64,000 nt of DNA from Burkholderiales bacterium Ga0077543 (GCA_001464055.1 LNET01000074.1:1-64000); one strand, 5' to 3'; counted from the stretch's first letter, positions 28,156-37,404 are shown. Notes: generated by a model not told the origin, from the letters alone. Program-made: numbers and translations.

Positions 28156-29052
28156 ATGAGCGCGATAAGCACCCCCGTCACCGCCCATTTCCTTGCCTTG
28201 CGGCGCGGCAAACGCGGCAGCATCCGTGATGTGAAAGACCGCCTGCTCTCGCTGCTACCCCTGCCCCGTCCGACCATGGGCGGCGCGGCCCTAGGCTTGC
28301 CGTGGCGCTGGGCACAGGGCCTGCTTGCCAAGGTGCTGGGCCTGGCCTGGGCCAGCGCCGTGGCCGGCGCCGCTGCCGCGCAGTCACCGGGCGCGCTGCC
28401 GGCGGCCGATCTGGCGCGCGCATTGGCCCTGGCACAGCAGACCGCCGAGCGCCTGGCACCCGAGGGCGCCGAGGTCAGCGCCACGCTGGGACGGCTGGAC
28501 CCCCGCCTGCGGCCTGCACCCTGCACTCGCGCCGAACCTTTCCTGCCGCGCGGCGTGGCCGCCTGGGGTGCCACCCGGGTGGGCTTGCGCTGCACCCAGG
28601 GCACAGTGGCGTGGACGCTCTACATCCCGGTGCAGGTCCAGGTTCGTGCCGCCGGCCTGAGCTTGAAGACTGCCATGCCGGCCGGCGCCGTGATCAACGC
28701 TGCCGACCTCGTCGTCACCCTGCTGGACTGGTCGGCCCACCCGCAGCGCCCGCTGACCGATCCGCAGGCAGCGCTGGGACGCACGCTGGCGCGGGCCATG
28801 AGCCCAGGCGCTCCCGTTTTGCCGGCCGATTTGAAGACGAGGCGCTGGTTTGCCGCGGGCGACCGCGTGAAGGTGGTGTCGGGGGGCCCCGGTTTTGAAA
28901 TCGAAGCCGATGGCCTGGCCCTGGGCGACGGGCAGGACGGGGCGCGAGTTCGTGTCCAGATGTTGCTGCGCGGCAGCGACGGCCAGGCCGAGCGCGGCCC
29001 CGTGGTGCAAGGGCAGGCCGTGGCCGAAAGACGTGTGGAGCTGCCGCTGTGA
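28156..29052 (+). CDS. flgA: Flagella basal body P-ring formation protein FlgA
   Basis: Periplasmic chaperone for P-ring assembly. The SAF/FlgA C-terminal part is clear (GAVINAADLVVTLLDWS, ALGRTLARAMSPGAPVLPADL, WFAAGDRVKVVSGGPGFEIE). The signal peptide appears late, at residues 50-77 (RWAQGLLAKVLGLAWASAVAG), preceded by 45 charged residues, so the true start may be the ATG at 28276 rather than 28156; neither has a good ribosome site. Divergent from flgB. Confidence 0.9.
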   Translation: MSAISTPVTAHFLALRRGKRGSIRDVKDRLLSLLPLPRPTMGGAALGLPWRWAQGLLAKVLGLAWASAVAGAAAAQSPGALPAADLARALALAQQTAERLAPEGAEVSATLGRLDPRLRPAPCTRAEPFLPRGVAAWGATRVGLRCTQGTVAWTLYIPVQVQVRAAGLSLKTAMPAGAVINAADLVVTLLDWSAHPQRPLTDPQAALGRTLARAMSPGAPVLPADLKTRRWFAAGDRVKVVSGGPGFEIEADGLALGDGQDGARVRVQMLLRGSDGQAERGPVVQGQAVAERRVELPL

Positions 29053-29115
29053 CGCGCCAGCAGCCCAGCACCCCCCGCATTCAGGGGGAATACGTGAAAA
29101 TCCTGCTCACGGCCC

Positions 29116-29143
29116 TAAAGTCGCCAGATCCCATCGCCGATAG
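29116..29143 (+). promoter_or_regulatory. FliA (sigma-28) promoter of flgM
   Basis: TAAAG, 15 bases, then GCCGATAG, matching the sigma-28 consensus TAAAG-N14/15-GCCGATAA with one mismatch in the -10. It places the transcript start about 47 bases before the flgM ATG. A late-class promoter here lets flgM be boosted once FliA is free. Confidence 0.85.
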
Positions 29144-29196
29144 CACAGGCATGTCGAAGGGTTTGCACCCTCTCGTGCCCCGGACAGGAGTTCATC

Positions 29197-29505
29197 ATGA
29201 AGATCGGTTCCACTGACACCACGCCCATTGCCAACCCTGGCGGGCCAGACCGCAAGGCTGCATCGCCCGGCAAAACCGATGGCGGGCCTGCCGTGGCCAA
29301 CATGCCCGAGGCCAGCGCCAGCGTGAAGCTGTCGGCTTCGGCCAAGGTGTTGTCGGCTGCCGAGGCCGACCCGACATTCGACACGGCGAAAGTCGACCGC
29401 ATCGCCCAGGCCATCCGCGACGGCAAGTTCGAGGTCAACGCCGACGCGATTGCCGACAAGCTGATCCAGAACGCTCAGGAACTGCTTGGCCGCAAGACCA
29501 GCTGA
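29197..29505 (+). CDS. flgM: Anti-sigma-28 factor FlgM
   Basis: Binds and inhibits FliA until exported through the completed hook. 102 residues, mostly unstructured N-terminus (GGPDRKAASPGKTDGGP), with the FliA-binding C-terminus at residues 62-100 (FDTAKVDRIAQAIRDGKFEV, NADAIADKLIQNAQELL). CAGGAG lies six bases before the ATG. Preceded by a clear FliA promoter and followed by flgN. Confidence 0.95.
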   Translation: MKIGSTDTTPIANPGGPDRKAASPGKTDGGPAVANMPEASASVKLSASAKVLSAAEADPTFDTAKVDRIAQAIRDGKFEVNADAIADKLIQNAQELLGRKTS

Positions 29506-29520
29506 CCGGGACCCGCCATC

Positions 29521-29931
29521 ATGCTGACGACGCCTTCCGAACACCTTGCCCTGCAACGCGTGGCCGAGCTCGAAGGCCCGGTGCAGGCTGTCGAGGACCG
29601 TCTGACCGCCCTCGGCCTGGCACTGCATCGCCAGGACGCTGCCGCCGTGGACCGCGAGGCCACGGCGCTGCACGCCGCCCTGGCGGCTGCCGTGCAGCAC
29701 TTCAGCCACGCGGCGCGCACGGGCGGCGTGCCCTTGCCACTGCGCCAGCGCCTGGCCATGGCCAGCGGCCAGGTGGCGGCCCAGCGCGAGGCACTGGCCC
29801 GCGCCACCGCTGCCCTCGACCGGGCGATGGACGTGCTGCTGCCGCAGACTCAGGCGCCGCGCCATACCGCCGTCTACGGCTTCGACGGCCTGGCCGACCG
29901 CAGCGCCTCGACAGGCGGCCTGCTGGCCTGA
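29521..29931 (+). CDS. flgN: Flagellar export chaperone FlgN
   Basis: Probable chaperone of the hook-filament junction proteins FlgK and FlgL. 136 residues, all-helical and Ala-rich, with LQRVAELEGPVQAVEDRLTAL and LRQRLAMASGQVAAQREALAR giving the heptad pattern of FlgN proteins. The assignment rests largely on its place 15 bases after flgM; the sequence itself is weakly conserved. Confidence 0.84.
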   Translation: MLTTPSEHLALQRVAELEGPVQAVEDRLTALGLALHRQDAAAVDREATALHAALAAAVQHFSHAARTGGVPLPLRQRLAMASGQVAAQREALARATAALDRAMDVLLPQTQAPRHTAVYGFDGLADRSASTGGLLA

Positions 29932-29977
29932 AGCGCCGGCGCATCCGGCGCCGACCAGGCTGATCGCCACTCCCAAA

Positions 29978-30011
29978 CAAAACGGCCCGCCAGGAATGGC
30001 GGGCCGTTTTG
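29978..30011. terminator. Bidirectional intrinsic terminator between flgN and fliA
   Basis: A perfect 15-base-pair stem (arms CAAAACGGCCCGCCA and its complement) with a GGAA loop. A-rich on one side and T-rich on the other, so it can stop transcription of flgMN from the left and of fliA from the right. Confidence 0.93.
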
Positions 30012-30048
30012 CTTGAAGCCGGGCCCGAGGGCCCGTGTCGCGCTGAAC

Positions 30049-30762
30049 CTACCACTCACGCAAACGCGTGCGCAGCCTGGCGATGCTCTGGCTGTGCAGC
30101 TGGCACACCCGGCTTTCGGTAACGCCCAGCACCGCAGCGATCTCCTTCAGGTTCATGTCGTGTTCGTAGTACATGCTCATTACGTACTGCTCACGCTCGG
30201 GCAGGTTCTTGATGGCTTCGACCAGAGCTTCGCGCATGCGCTGGTCCTGCAGCCGGGCCACCGGGTTGGCTTCGTCGTCGGCGACGTGGCGGTCGAGGAA
30301 GTCCTCGTCGCCGTCGTCGCCGCTCATGTCTTCCAGGTAGATGAGCTGGGTGCCGCGCACCTTGCCCAGCAGTTCCTGGTAGTCGGTCAGGCTCAGGCCC
30401 ATCTCGCGCGCGATCTCGCCTTCGCTCGGGGCGCGGCCGAAGCGTTGTTCCAGCTTGTGCACCGCGGCTTCGATGCTGCGCTGGTGGCGGCGGTCGCCGC
30501 GGCTCATCCAGTCGTTGCCGCGCAATTCGTCGAGCATCGCGCCGCGAATGCGCTGGGTGGCAAAGGTCTCGAACTGAACACCCTGGCCGGCGTCGAAACG
30601 GCTGAGCGCGTCGCTCAGGCCGATCATGCCGACCTGGATCAGGTCGTCCAGCTCGACGTTGGCGGGCAGCTTGGCGATCATCTGGTGGGCCAGGCGTCGG
30701 ACCAGCGGGCTGTATTGCTTCAGCAGCTGGCCGGCGTCGAGTTGTCCCTTGGCGGTGTACAT
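30049..30762 (-). CDS. fliA: RNA polymerase sigma-28 factor FliA
   Basis: Sigma factor for late flagellar, motor and chemotaxis genes, 237 residues. Region 2 has SPLVRRLAHQMIAKLPANVEL, DDLIQVGMIGLSDALSRFD and QFETFATQRIRGAMLDELR; region 4 has LPEREQYVMSMYYEHDMNL and ITESRVCQLHSQ-like TESRVCQLHSQSIARLR. Last gene of the flhA-flhF-flhG-fliA run and followed by a strong terminator. Confidence 0.97.
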   Translation of the reverse strand: MYTAKGQLDAGQLLKQYSPLVRRLAHQMIAKLPANVELDDLIQVGMIGLSDALSRFDAGQGVQFETFATQRIRGAMLDELRGNDWMSRGDRRHQRSIEAAVHKLEQRFGRAPSEGEIAREMGLSLTDYQELLGKVRGTQLIYLEDMSGDDGDEDFLDRHVADDEANPVARLQDQRMREALVEAIKNLPEREQYVMSMYYEHDMNLKEIAAVLGVTESRVCQLHSQSIARLRTRLREW

Positions 30763-30816
30763 GGGTCGCCCTTTATCGAGGAATGCGTGGGTCGGGGTCT
30801 GGGTTCTTGCGGGGGT

Positions 30817-31620
30817 CTAGGCGCGCAGGGCTGGCGCCTGGACCGACATGCCGGCGCCTGTGGCCACCGGATTCCAGTGCGGTTCATCCAGTGCCAGCTG
30901 GCCAGCCAGCAGGCTTTGCAGTGCTTCGTCGGCCGCGGCCGACACGTCGCCTGCAGGGTCGATCAGCGCGCCGTGGTGCAGCCAGGCGCCCAGGAAAGTG
31001 TCGAGACACTGGCCCAGGCTCTGGACGATGCCGATCGCGCGCGGCGACGACGGTGCGGCGGCCAGCAACAGGTCGAAGCCCATCAGGCCGCAACGCCGTG
31101 CCAGCAGCTTGGCGCTGGCATAGGCGTGCTTGATGCTTTCGGGGTGGTCGGCACCGACCAGCATGGGCCTGGCGCTGCGGCGCATGAGCAGACGCGCCAT
31201 CTCATGGCTTTCGGCATGCAGCAGCACGGCGTCGGCCCAGGGTGCGGCGGCGCTCAGTGCGTCGATGAAGCCGCCGGCCGAGCCGCGTGTGTCGACGAAG
31301 GACAGTGGCAGGCCGCGCGCCGGCAGGTAGCCCACGCGCGGGGCCAGCCGTTCGATGCACACGCCCAGATCCAGCCTGGCCAGTTCGTCGGCCGGCGGCG
31401 CACCGGCACCGGCGTCGACCACCAGCACCTGGCGGCCGCTGGCGGCCAGGACGGCGGCCAGCCGGTCGAGCACCACGCCACCGAAAGCCACGTGCGGGTT
31501 CGCCACCAGTGGCAGCAGGCGCTGGCGGGGGCCGCCGGCAAACAGCCGGCGCAGGCCGTCGGCCTGGTCCAGCGGCGCGGGGCCGCTGGGGGCGTAGAAA
31601 TCGCGGCTCGGATTGGACAT
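30817..31620 (-). CDS. FlhG/MinD-like protein lacking a Walker A motif
   Basis: A 267-residue protein in the place of the flagellar-number regulator FlhG (FleN), between flhF and fliA. The ParA/MinD layout can be followed: where KGGVGKT should stand it has ANPHVAFGGVVLDRLAAVL, followed by SGRQVLVVDAG (strand and switch I region), and later VLLHAESHEMARLLMRRSARP. The P-loop glycines and both lysines are gone, so ATP binding is doubtful. I chose the ATG at 31620, with GAGG seven bases upstream, over the ATG at 31635. Possibly a pseudo-ATPase that still binds FlhF or another partner; inferred from order and residual similarity. Confidence 0.8.
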   Translation of the reverse strand: MSNPSRDFYAPSGPAPLDQADGLRRLFAGGPRQRLLPLVANPHVAFGGVVLDRLAAVLAASGRQVLVVDAGAGAPPADELARLDLGVCIERLAPRVGYLPARGLPLSFVDTRGSAGGFIDALSAAAPWADAVLLHAESHEMARLLMRRSARPMLVGADHPESIKHAYASAKLLARRCGLMGFDLLLAAAPSSPRAIGIVQSLGQCLDTFLGAWLHHGALIDPAGDVSAAADEALQSLLAGQLALDEPHWNPVATGAGMSVQAPALRA

Positions 31621-31627
31621 GGCAGCC

Positions 31628-33268
31628 TCAGGCATGCAGACGCTGGCCCGTACCGGCCGTACCCTGGGTATGCAGTGCGGCGAGGCCCGCCGCGGCGGGC
31701 AGGGCGCTGGCCGAAGGCAGCCCGGCGAAGATCAGGCTGACATCGCTGCCATCCAGCTTCCAGGCGGCGCCGCTGGCGTTCTTCATCGAACGCTGCACCA
31801 GCGCATGGGCCGACAGGCGGTGCCAGTCCTCGGGCACGCGCTGGCCGTTGGCCACCGCCAGCACCTTGAGCTTGTGGCGGATCATCGAATCCAGTGCGGG
31901 ACCCAGCTTCACGGCCTCGTCCAGCTTCGACAGCACGACACCGCGGCAACCCGGGGCCGCGTAGGCCGCCAGCTGGTCTTCGATGGTCTCGCCCTGGGCT
32001 GCGCTGTTGACGACCAGCAGGCGCTGGATGCTGCGGTGGGACAGCATGTCCAGCAGCTCCCGCGTGCGGGTGTCGCGCTGGGCCATGCCGGCAGTGTCGA
32101 TCAGCACCATCTTCTTGGCGCTGAGCAGGTCCAGCAGGTCTTCCAGGCTGGCGCGGTCGTGGGCGGTGTGCACCGGCACGCCCAGGATGCGGCCATAGGT
32201 ACGCAGCTGCTCGTGCGCCGCCACCCGGTAGGCATCCAGCGTGATCAGGCCCAGGTGTGCGGCGCCGTGGCGCGTGGCGAAAGCCGCGGCCAGCTTGGCG
32301 GTGCTGGTGGTCTTGCCCACGCCGGTGGCGCCGACCAGCGCGAACACGCCGCCGGTGTCTTCCAGAGCGGCGTCGCGTTCGCCGGTCAGCAGGTTGCGTT
32401 CCAGTACGCCTTGCGCCCAGTGCATTTCATCGACGTCAGCGGGCAGGCTTTCGACCAGCTTGCGGATCAGCGCAGGCGAAAAGCCAGCCTCCAGCAACCG
32501 TTGCGACAGCAGCGCCTGACGCGGATGGCGCTGCAGCTTTTCCATGAAGGCCAGCGCACCGAAACGCTGCTCGATGAGGCCGCGCATCGAGCGCAGTTCG
32601 CTCAGCATCTCGACCTGGTCGTCGTGGGTGGCCGCCATCACGGCGGCCTGGGCTGCCGCGGCCGGCTGGGGGGCCAGCGCAGGACGGGGAGGCGGGGTGT
32701 CGGCGAGATGAACTTCGTCGCGCAGCACCGGCAGGCTCGGCGGCTGGGCCGCGGCTGCGGCCGGAGCCTGACGCTGTGCGGCCAGGCGCGTGCGGGCGGC
32801 CTCGATCGGCGCAACCACGGGCGGCGCGGCTGGCGCTGCGGGAGGGTTGGCTTCGGCCTGCATTTCGGCGCGGCGCCGGCGCAGCATGCGTTCGCGCACG
32901 TAGTCCTGGAAAGACAAGGTGCTCATCTGCAGCTGTTCCACGTCTTCGGCCACGCCTTGCACCTGGCGCTGCAGTTCCGGCGCGGGCTCGTCCATGCGCG
33001 GCTCGACGCGGTCGGCAAAGCGGCGCGACGCCTGCACCGGAGCGGCGACCGGGGCCGCGACGCTGGCGGGCCGAGCCGGCGCGCGCACCGGCGTGGCCGC
33101 CGCGCCCATGCGCTCGATCTGCTGGAGACCGTCCGGCGCCATCGCCAGCACCTCCACGCCTTCCGGGCAGGGCTTGTTGGACATGACGATGGCGTCGTTG
33201 CCGAAAGCCTCGCGCACCATGGCCAGGGCCTCGCGCGAGGTGCGGGCGGTGAAGCGCTTCATGTTCAT
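31628..33268 (-). CDS. flhF: Flagellar biosynthesis SRP-type GTPase FlhF
   Basis: Recruits and places the first flagellar components at the pole. 546 residues. The N-terminal basic region MKRFTARTSREALAMVREAFG is followed by a long Ala/Pro-rich B region (residues 60-240) and the NG GTPase domain, with the P-loop LVGATGVGKTTSTAKLA, switch residues in DTAGMAQRDTR, and the guanine-specificity KLDEAVKLGPA. The start overlaps the flhA stop by four bases. Confidence 0.96.
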   Translation of the reverse strand: MNMKRFTARTSREALAMVREAFGNDAIVMSNKPCPEGVEVLAMAPDGLQQIERMGAAATPVRAPARPASVAAPVAAPVQASRRFADRVEPRMDEPAPELQRQVQGVAEDVEQLQMSTLSFQDYVRERMLRRRRAEMQAEANPPAAPAAPPVVAPIEAARTRLAAQRQAPAAAAAQPPSLPVLRDEVHLADTPPPRPALAPQPAAAAQAAVMAATHDDQVEMLSELRSMRGLIEQRFGALAFMEKLQRHPRQALLSQRLLEAGFSPALIRKLVESLPADVDEMHWAQGVLERNLLTGERDAALEDTGGVFALVGATGVGKTTSTAKLAAAFATRHGAAHLGLITLDAYRVAAHEQLRTYGRILGVPVHTAHDRASLEDLLDLLSAKKMVLIDTAGMAQRDTRTRELLDMLSHRSIQRLLVVNSAAQGETIEDQLAAYAAPGCRGVVLSKLDEAVKLGPALDSMIRHKLKVLAVANGQRVPEDWHRLSAHALVQRSMKNASGAAWKLDGSDVSLIFAGLPSASALPAAAGLAALHTQGTAGTGQRLHA

Positions 33269-35391
33269 GTCGTGCTACCTATGATCGAACCGATTCGGAT
33301 GGAGTGCGTTTCCGGGATCTCGCTGTGGCCCAGCACCTTCAGCCGCGGCGCAGCGCGCTTGAGCAGTCGCGCCATCGGGGCGCGGATCAGGTCGGGGACC
33401 AGCAGGCAGGCCGGGTGGCCCATGTCTTCCTGGCGGCGGGCGGTGTCGGCGGCGCTGCGGCTGAGCGTGTCGGCGACACCTGGGTCCAGCGCCGCGCCAT
33501 GGGGGCTGGTCAGGGCCTGCGTGACGAGGCGTTCGAGCTCGGGGTCCAGCGCGATCACGTCCAGTTCCTTCACCGCGCCGTAGATCTGCTGCACGATGGC
33601 CGGCGCCAGGTGCACGCGGATGCGGCGGGCCAACTCGGCTGGATCGGTCACGGTGCTGGCATGTTCGGCCAGGCACTCGACGATGCTGCGCATGTCGCGG
33701 ATGTGCACGCCTTCTTCCAGCAGCAGCTGCAGCACTCTCTGCAGGGTGGCAATTCCGACCATCTTGGGGACGACGTCTTCGATCAATTGGGGGGCCAGTT
33801 TGGTGACGTGTTCCACGAGTTGCTGGGTTTCGACCCGGCCCAGCAGACGTGCCGCGTTCACCTGCATCAAGTGTGAGAGGTGGGTGGCCACCACAGTCGC
33901 GCAATCAACAACCGTAAATCCGGCCATCTGTGCGGCCTCTCTCTGGCGTTCCTCGATCCACACCGCGGGCAGCCCGAAGGCCGGGTCGGTGGTCTTGATG
34001 CCGGGCAGCTGCTGCTGCATCTGCGGGCTGACGCCGCCCGGGTTGATGGCCAGGAACTGGCCCGGGTTGGCCTCGGCTTCACCGACCACGGCCCCGCGCA
34101 GCGTCACCCGGTACATGCCCGGCTTGAGCTCGACCAGGTTGTCGCGGATGTGCACCGGCGGCGGCAGGAAACCCACGTCCTGCGCGAACTTCTTGCGCAC
34201 GCCCTTGATGCGGGTGAGCAGGTCGCCGCCGGCCGGGCTGCGCTGCTTGTCGACCAGGGCGATGAGCCGGTAGCCCACCTCCAGGCCCAGGGTGTCCACG
34301 GGCGTCAGGTCGTCCCAGCTGGCTTCGGCATTGGCCGGCGGCGCCACTGGCTCGGGCGGCAATGCGGCGGTTTCGGCCGCGCGCTTTTGCTGCTTCGACA
34401 TCGACCAGGCCAGCCAGCCCAGGCCGCCGGCGATCAGCAGGAACACGAAGTGCGGCATGCCGGGCACCAGGCCGAGCGCGCCGACGATGCCGGCGGTGAT
34501 GCCCAGCGCCTTCGGGCTGGTGAACACCTGGCCGCGAATCTGGCTGCCGATGTCCTGGTCCTTGCCGACACGCGAGACCACCATCGCCGCAGCCACGCTG
34601 ACCAGCAGTGCCGGAATCTGTGCTACCAGCGCGTCGCCCACGGCCAGCACGACATAGGTGCTGGCCGCGGCGCCGGCGCTCATGCCGTGCATGGCCATGC
34701 CGATGATGAAACCGCCGATGAGGGTGATGAACAGGATCAGCAGGCCGGCGATGGCGTCGCCACGCACGAACTTGCTCGCGCCGTCCATGCTGCCGAAGAA
34801 GTCGGCTTCCTCGCTCACCTCGGACCGGCGGCGGCGGGCTTCCTTCTCGTCGATGAGGCCGGCATTGAGGTCGGCGTCGATGGCCATCTGCTTGCCGGGC
34901 ATCGCGTCCAGCGCAAAGCGCGCGCCGACTTCGGCGATGCGCTCGGCGCCCTTGGTCACGACCACGAAGTTGATGACCACCAGGATGGCGAACACGATCA
35001 GGCCGACCGCGAAGTTGCCGCCGATCAGGAAGTGGCCGAAGGCCTCGATGACCTGGCCCGCGGCACCCGGGCCGGTGTGGCCCTCCATCAGCACCACCCG
35101 CGTGGACGCCACGTTCAGGCTCAGCCGCATCAGCGTGGTGACCAGCAGCACGGTGGGCAAGGCCGCGAAGTCCAGCGGCTTGACCATCTGCGCCGAGACC
35201 ATCATCACCATCAGCGCGATGGCGATGTTGAAGGTGAACAGCAAGTCCAGCACGAAGGGCGGCAACGGCAGCACCATCATCGCCAGCATCATCACCACGA
35301 AGGCGGGCAGCAAGAGCGCCTTCAGCGCGGCGCCACCGTTGGCGCCAAACAGCTTGTTCAGGGCGGGCAGCATTCCCTTGTTGCCGTTCAC
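33265..35391 (-). CDS. flhA: Flagellar export apparatus protein FlhA
   Basis: Inner-membrane component of the flagellar type III export gate, 708 residues. Eight membrane segments in the first 330 residues, including LPPFVLDLLFTFNIAIALM and ATRVVLMEGHTGPG-like STRVVLMEGHTGPGAAG, with the FHIPEP region ARFALDAMPGKQMAIDADLN (residues 140-170), then a long cytoplasmic domain. The start is a GTG at 35391 overlapping the flhB stop (GTGA). Confidence 0.97.
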   Translation of the reverse strand: MNGNKGMLPALNKLFGANGGAALKALLLPAFVVMMLAMMVLPLPPFVLDLLFTFNIAIALMVMMVSAQMVKPLDFAALPTVLLVTTLMRLSLNVASTRVVLMEGHTGPGAAGQVIEAFGHFLIGGNFAVGLIVFAILVVINFVVVTKGAERIAEVGARFALDAMPGKQMAIDADLNAGLIDEKEARRRRSEVSEEADFFGSMDGASKFVRGDAIAGLLILFITLIGGFIIGMAMHGMSAGAAASTYVVLAVGDALVAQIPALLVSVAAAMVVSRVGKDQDIGSQIRGQVFTSPKALGITAGIVGALGLVPGMPHFVFLLIAGGLGWLAWSMSKQQKRAAETAALPPEPVAPPANAEASWDDLTPVDTLGLEVGYRLIALVDKQRSPAGGDLLTRIKGVRKKFAQDVGFLPPPVHIRDNLVELKPGMYRVTLRGAVVGEAEANPGQFLAINPGGVSPQMQQQLPGIKTTDPAFGLPAVWIEERQREAAQMAGFTVVDCATVVATHLSHLMQVNAARLLGRVETQQLVEHVTKLAPQLIEDVVPKMVGIATLQRVLQLLLEEGVHIRDMRSIVECLAEHASTVTDPAELARRIRVHLAPAIVQQIYGAVKELDVIALDPELERLVTQALTSPHGAALDPGVADTLSRSAADTARRQEDMGHPACLLVPDLIRAPMARLLKRAAPRLKVLGHSEIPETHSIRIGSIIGSTT

Positions 35392-36548
35392 AGTTCAGGC
35401 TCCTGTCGGGGCGGGTTCTTGTTGATCGGGTCCATGTCGGCAGGCACCTCGGGCAGCGGCGGCGCAGACGGCCCCGCGCGGCCGTTCGCGACGGCGTCGC
35501 GCAACTGGAACACCCAGGCCAGCACCTGTGCCACGGCGGCGAACAGGCGGGCGGGAATCTCCTGGTCGAGCTCACAGTGCGCGTAGAGCGCCCGGGCCAG
35601 CGACGGCGCCTGCAGTACCGGCACCTTGGCGTCGCGCGCCAGGTCGCGAATGCGCAAGGCCAGCAGGTCGGCGCCCTTGGCCACGACGCGCGGCGCGCCA
35701 CCGCGGGCTTCGTCGTAGCGCAGCGCCACGGCGTAGTGGGTGGGGTTCATCACCACCAGGTCGGCGGTGGCCACGTTGCCGAGCATGCGGCGGTTCGCCA
35801 GTTCGCGCATCAGCATGCGGCGCCGGCCCTTGATCTCGGCGTTGCCTTCGACCTCCTTGAATTCCTGCTTCATGTCCTGCACGCTCATGCGCAGCCGGCG
35901 CAACAGAAGCTGGCGCTGCAGCGGCACGTCGACCAGCGCAAACAGCGCCAGCACACCACACAGCAGCAGCAGGCCGTTGCGCAGCAGCGTACCGCTGGTG
36001 GCCAGCGCTTCAGGCAAGGCCAGGGTCAGCAGCAGGGCATGCTGTGCCCATTGCACCCACAAGAGCGTGCCGCCCACCACGCCCAGGACCAGCGCCAGCA
36101 GGCAGGCCTTCAAGGTGTTTGCAAGCTGGTCCAGGCTGAACAGGCGAGCGATGCCAGCCAAGGGGTCGACCTTCTCGTACGTGGGCTCCAGTGGCTTCCA
36201 GCTGAAGTTCCAGCCACCGGCAAGCACGGTTGTTACCAGGGCCACCAGCCCGGTGACCGCCCCGATCGGCAACAAGGCCATCAGCATCGGTACCGACAGT
36301 TCGGCCAGGCGCTCGCCCATGCCTGCGGGCGACGCAATGGCCGCCGCGTCAAAACGCAGCCCACGCGCCAGCAGCGTCTGCAGCCAGGCCGTCAGTTCCG
36401 GGGCAAAGGCGGCGATCAGCGCGATGCCGCTGCCCAGCACCGCCAGGTGGGCAAGGTCACGGGAACGCGCGACCTGACCGTCCTCACGCGCCTTTTCGAT
36501 GCGGCGCGGGGTGGCGGGTAAGGTGCGGTCTTGGGTGGTTTCGGCCAT
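35388..36548 (-). CDS. flhB: Flagellar export apparatus protein FlhB
   Basis: Membrane switch of the flagellar export gate, 386 residues. N-terminal TEPTP-like head (ETTQDRTLPATPRRIEKARED), four membrane segments, then the cytoplasmic domain with the self-cleaving NPTH motif in LVVMNPTHYAVALRYDEA at about residue 267. First gene of the flhB-A-F-G-fliA run; the 109 bases to the next gene hold the promoter. Confidence 0.97.
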   Translation of the reverse strand: MAETTQDRTLPATPRRIEKAREDGQVARSRDLAHLAVLGSGIALIAAFAPELTAWLQTLLARGLRFDAAAIASPAGMGERLAELSVPMLMALLPIGAVTGLVALVTTVLAGGWNFSWKPLEPTYEKVDPLAGIARLFSLDQLANTLKACLLALVLGVVGGTLLWVQWAQHALLLTLALPEALATSGTLLRNGLLLLCGVLALFALVDVPLQRQLLLRRLRMSVQDMKQEFKEVEGNAEIKGRRRMLMRELANRRMLGNVATADLVVMNPTHYAVALRYDEARGGAPRVVAKGADLLALRIRDLARDAKVPVLQAPSLARALYAHCELDQEIPARLFAAVAQVLAWVFQLRDAVANGRAGPSAPPLPEVPADMDPINKNPPRQEPEL

Positions 36549-36657
36549 GGGCTTCCGGACTCTGGAGCGAGCCCAGCCATGGTGCCGGGGCGGCGCCGTC
36601 AGCGCCGGGGGAGAAGAGGGCCAAACAGGCGGGTGTTCCCCCCATCCTGCCGTCGGG

Positions 36658-37329
36658 TCAGGCGTTGCGGCGGCGCGCTGCGGCCGCTGTGGCCACCAGG
36701 CCGGCCAGCAGCAGTGCCCAGGTGCCGGGCTCGGGCACCGCCGTCAGCACGACGTTGTCGATGCCGATGGCAGCCTGAGGCACGACGATGGTCGCAATCT
36801 CCACTCGGATGCTGTCGGACGCGGCCGTTCCCAGCAAAGTGCGTGTCGTCCAGAGGCCATCGCCCAGCGCCGCCGTGAAGCTGCCACTGCCCAGGAGGTT
36901 GCCGGTGGGGGGGTCGTACAGCGCGTACGAGACCGAAGCCCCGATCGCATTGGTGGCCCAGGCCGCAGCATCCAGGCTCAGCCTGTAGGGTTGCCCTGCG
37001 GTGGCCGCCACGGTTTGGGAGACACCGCCGGCGAAGGTGCCGATCTGACTGAGGTTCAGGTACTGCACGCCATCGGATGCAGACACCAGGATAGGCGGGT
37101 TCACACCCCCCAGATAGTTGTTGTGAACGACCGTGACGCCACTGCCGCCTGCCGTCCAGCCCGGCGTGTTGCCGGTGCCCTTCAGGCACCAGGGTGTGCC
37201 GTTGTCACAGGTGCTGGCGGCGGTGAGGGCCGGCAGCTCGAAGCTGGGGTTCAGCAGCAGGTTGGCTTGTGCGTAGGCTGCGGGCACGCCGGTCAGCAAC
37301 AGGGGCAGCAGCAAGGCGATGGGCTTCAT
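36658..37329 (-). CDS. PEP-CTERM sorting domain protein (DUF642-like/CBM-like fold)
   Basis: A 223-residue exported protein. The signal peptide (MKPIALLLPLLLTGVPAAYAQA) is followed by a beta-sandwich segment beginning NLLLNPSFELPAL, like the DUF642 or carbohydrate-binding family, with two cysteines near residues 40 and 47 (STCDNGTPWCLKG). It ends in a sorting signal VPEPGTWALLLAGLVATA and a basic tail RRRNA. Such tails are cut and the protein released or anchored by exosortase EpsH/XrtA, which is not in this window. The start is set at the ATG at 37329; the open frame extends further, but the extension lacks sense. Confidence 0.86.
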   Translation of the reverse strand: MKPIALLLPLLLTGVPAAYAQANLLLNPSFELPALTAASTCDNGTPWCLKGTGNTPGWTAGGSGVTVVHNNYLGGVNPPILVSASDGVQYLNLSQIGTFAGGVSQTVAATAGQPYRLSLDAAAWATNAIGASVSYALYDPPTGNLLGSGSFTAALGDGLWTTRTLLGTAASDSIRVEIATIVVPQAAIGIDNVVLTAVPEPGTWALLLAGLVATAAAARRRNA

Positions 37330-37404
37330 GGGAAAGACTCCAGGCTCAGTGGCAAGGGGAAGCGGGAAGGGAATCGGGGGAGGTGGCAAGCCAGCCGCGT
37401 GCGT

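Noticed and set aside
30763..30790. FliA-like box CTCGATAA before fliA
   Set aside because: Only a partial -10 and no -35; fliA is more likely read from the flhA-flhF transcript.
30013..31740. Plus-strand open frame of 575 codons
   Set aside because: Antisense to fliA and the FlhG-like gene; no ribosome site or domain.
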